Assembly (NCBI GenBank): GCA_905331475.1
Contig: CAJNYU010000997.1
Span: 98,494-162,493, forward strand
Direction: 5' to 3'
Source of the DNA: Rotaria socialis
Lineage: Eukaryota > Rotifera > Eurotatoria > Philodinida > Philodinidae
Length of the DNA: 64,000 nt
Below, in pieces: positions 63,557-64,000 of this stretch. How positions within the stretch are numbered: the first letter of the stretch is position 1; each line of letters begins with the position of its first letter. The notes under the pieces were generated by a model. It saw only the letters and a list, made by a program, of their open reading frames with translations, was not told the DNA's origin and made no database searches. Position numbers and translations under genes: made by a program.

Positions 63557-63864
63557 GGAAGAATCATCTTTTTCTGTTCTGTAACAAATCGGAATATGAC
63601 CAGAAGAGTTTTTCCTGAAACCACAGGAGCAAAATTAGGAGGTTTTTCCATAAAATCAGTGAATAACACGAATATTTTTTTAACAATCGGCTAAACCAAA
63701 GAATGAATCACATGTTTGAATTCTTCATTCATCTTTGTATTTTATTCTTAATTGTTGAAATAACTAAGTTTTAATATTTATCATCATACACCTATTTACA
63801 CAATTGTCTACATCGAAACTAGTATCATCTTCCGTAGATATATGCACGTGTATATATATGTTAG

Positions 63865-64000
63865 CGGCCAATGTCGGACCACGTCCAATCTGAGATTGGC
63901 CTAGGCCAATCTAGGATCCCACATTGGACGCGTCCAATCTGGAATTCCACATTGGACTGATTGTAAATCAGGCCAATGTCGGATTGAAGAATTCAAATAC
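63865..64000. repeat. Clustered inverted CCAAT/ATTGG motifs, cut by window end
   Basis: Within about 120 bp there are five CCAAT and three ATTGG words in alternating orientation (GGCCAATGTCGG, GTCCAATCTGAGATTGGCC, GGCCAATCTAGGAT, CACATTGGACGCGTCCAATC, CACATTGGAC). Adjacent pairs form short palindromes. The outer GGCCAATGTCGGA is repeated directly at both visible ends (63867 and 63972). Confidence 0.7.

Noticed and set aside
1-64000. CRISPR arrays, bacterial operons, rRNA genes, telomeric repeats
   Set aside because: None seen. The window is eukaryotic nuclear DNA and no direct-repeat/spacer arrays, rRNA-like sequence or telomere repeat runs were found by eye.

Overview
The window is an AT-rich animal nuclear sequence. 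It holds intron-bearing genes with metazoan orthologues, many introns of about 48-60 bp with GT-AG ends, microsatellites, and several short inverted-repeat elements. Animal-type chitin synthase, p140Cap/KIAA1217, SWIP and Lgl together, with these tiny introns and asparagine runs, suggest a small spiralian. A bdelloid rotifer is my best guess, but this is inference; no marker here proves it.

Left third (1-20.9 kb), all on the minus strand: an Lgl polarity protein whose 3' end lies outside the window; a proteasome beta-4 (PSMB4) gene with an in-frame stop; an unrecognised gene whose protein starts MGTIFS, a myristoylation-like N-terminus; and a long p140Cap/SRCIN1/KIAA1217-type gene with an AIP3 domain, a coiled coil and a PDZ-ligand-like C-terminus. 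About 4.8 kb without visible genes separates these from the plus-strand genes.

Middle (25.8-43.4 kb): NOP10 (64 codons in three small exons), the WASH-complex subunit SWIP/WASHC4 with an unexpected polyproline tail, a single-pass leucine-rich-repeat membrane protein, a small unrecognised minus-strand gene, a repeat-rich intergenic block, and a single-exon mitochondrial carrier of the SLC25A29 type.

Right third (44.6-61.1 kb), plus strand: an animal-type chitin synthase with a small transposon in one intron; a large unrecognised low-complexity protein with a VPV-rich segment and a 77-residue tandem duplication; and a monoamine-type SLC6 transporter preceded by a short uORF. The last 3 kb hold an orphan minus-strand exon, a block of odd composition, a hAT-like MITE, a degenerate tRNA-like stretch and a cluster of inverted CCAAT/ATTGG motifs cut by the window edge.

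The genes are not an operon and share no single pathway, although Lgl, p140Cap, SWIP and possibly the VPV protein all concern cortex, actin or membrane organisation. The most interesting items are the SWIP polyproline tail, the VPV-rich protein, the PSMB4 stop codon and the paired 8-bp target duplications around two non-autonomous elements. Exon boundaries were read by eye from splice consensus and family similarity and may be off by a few bases.
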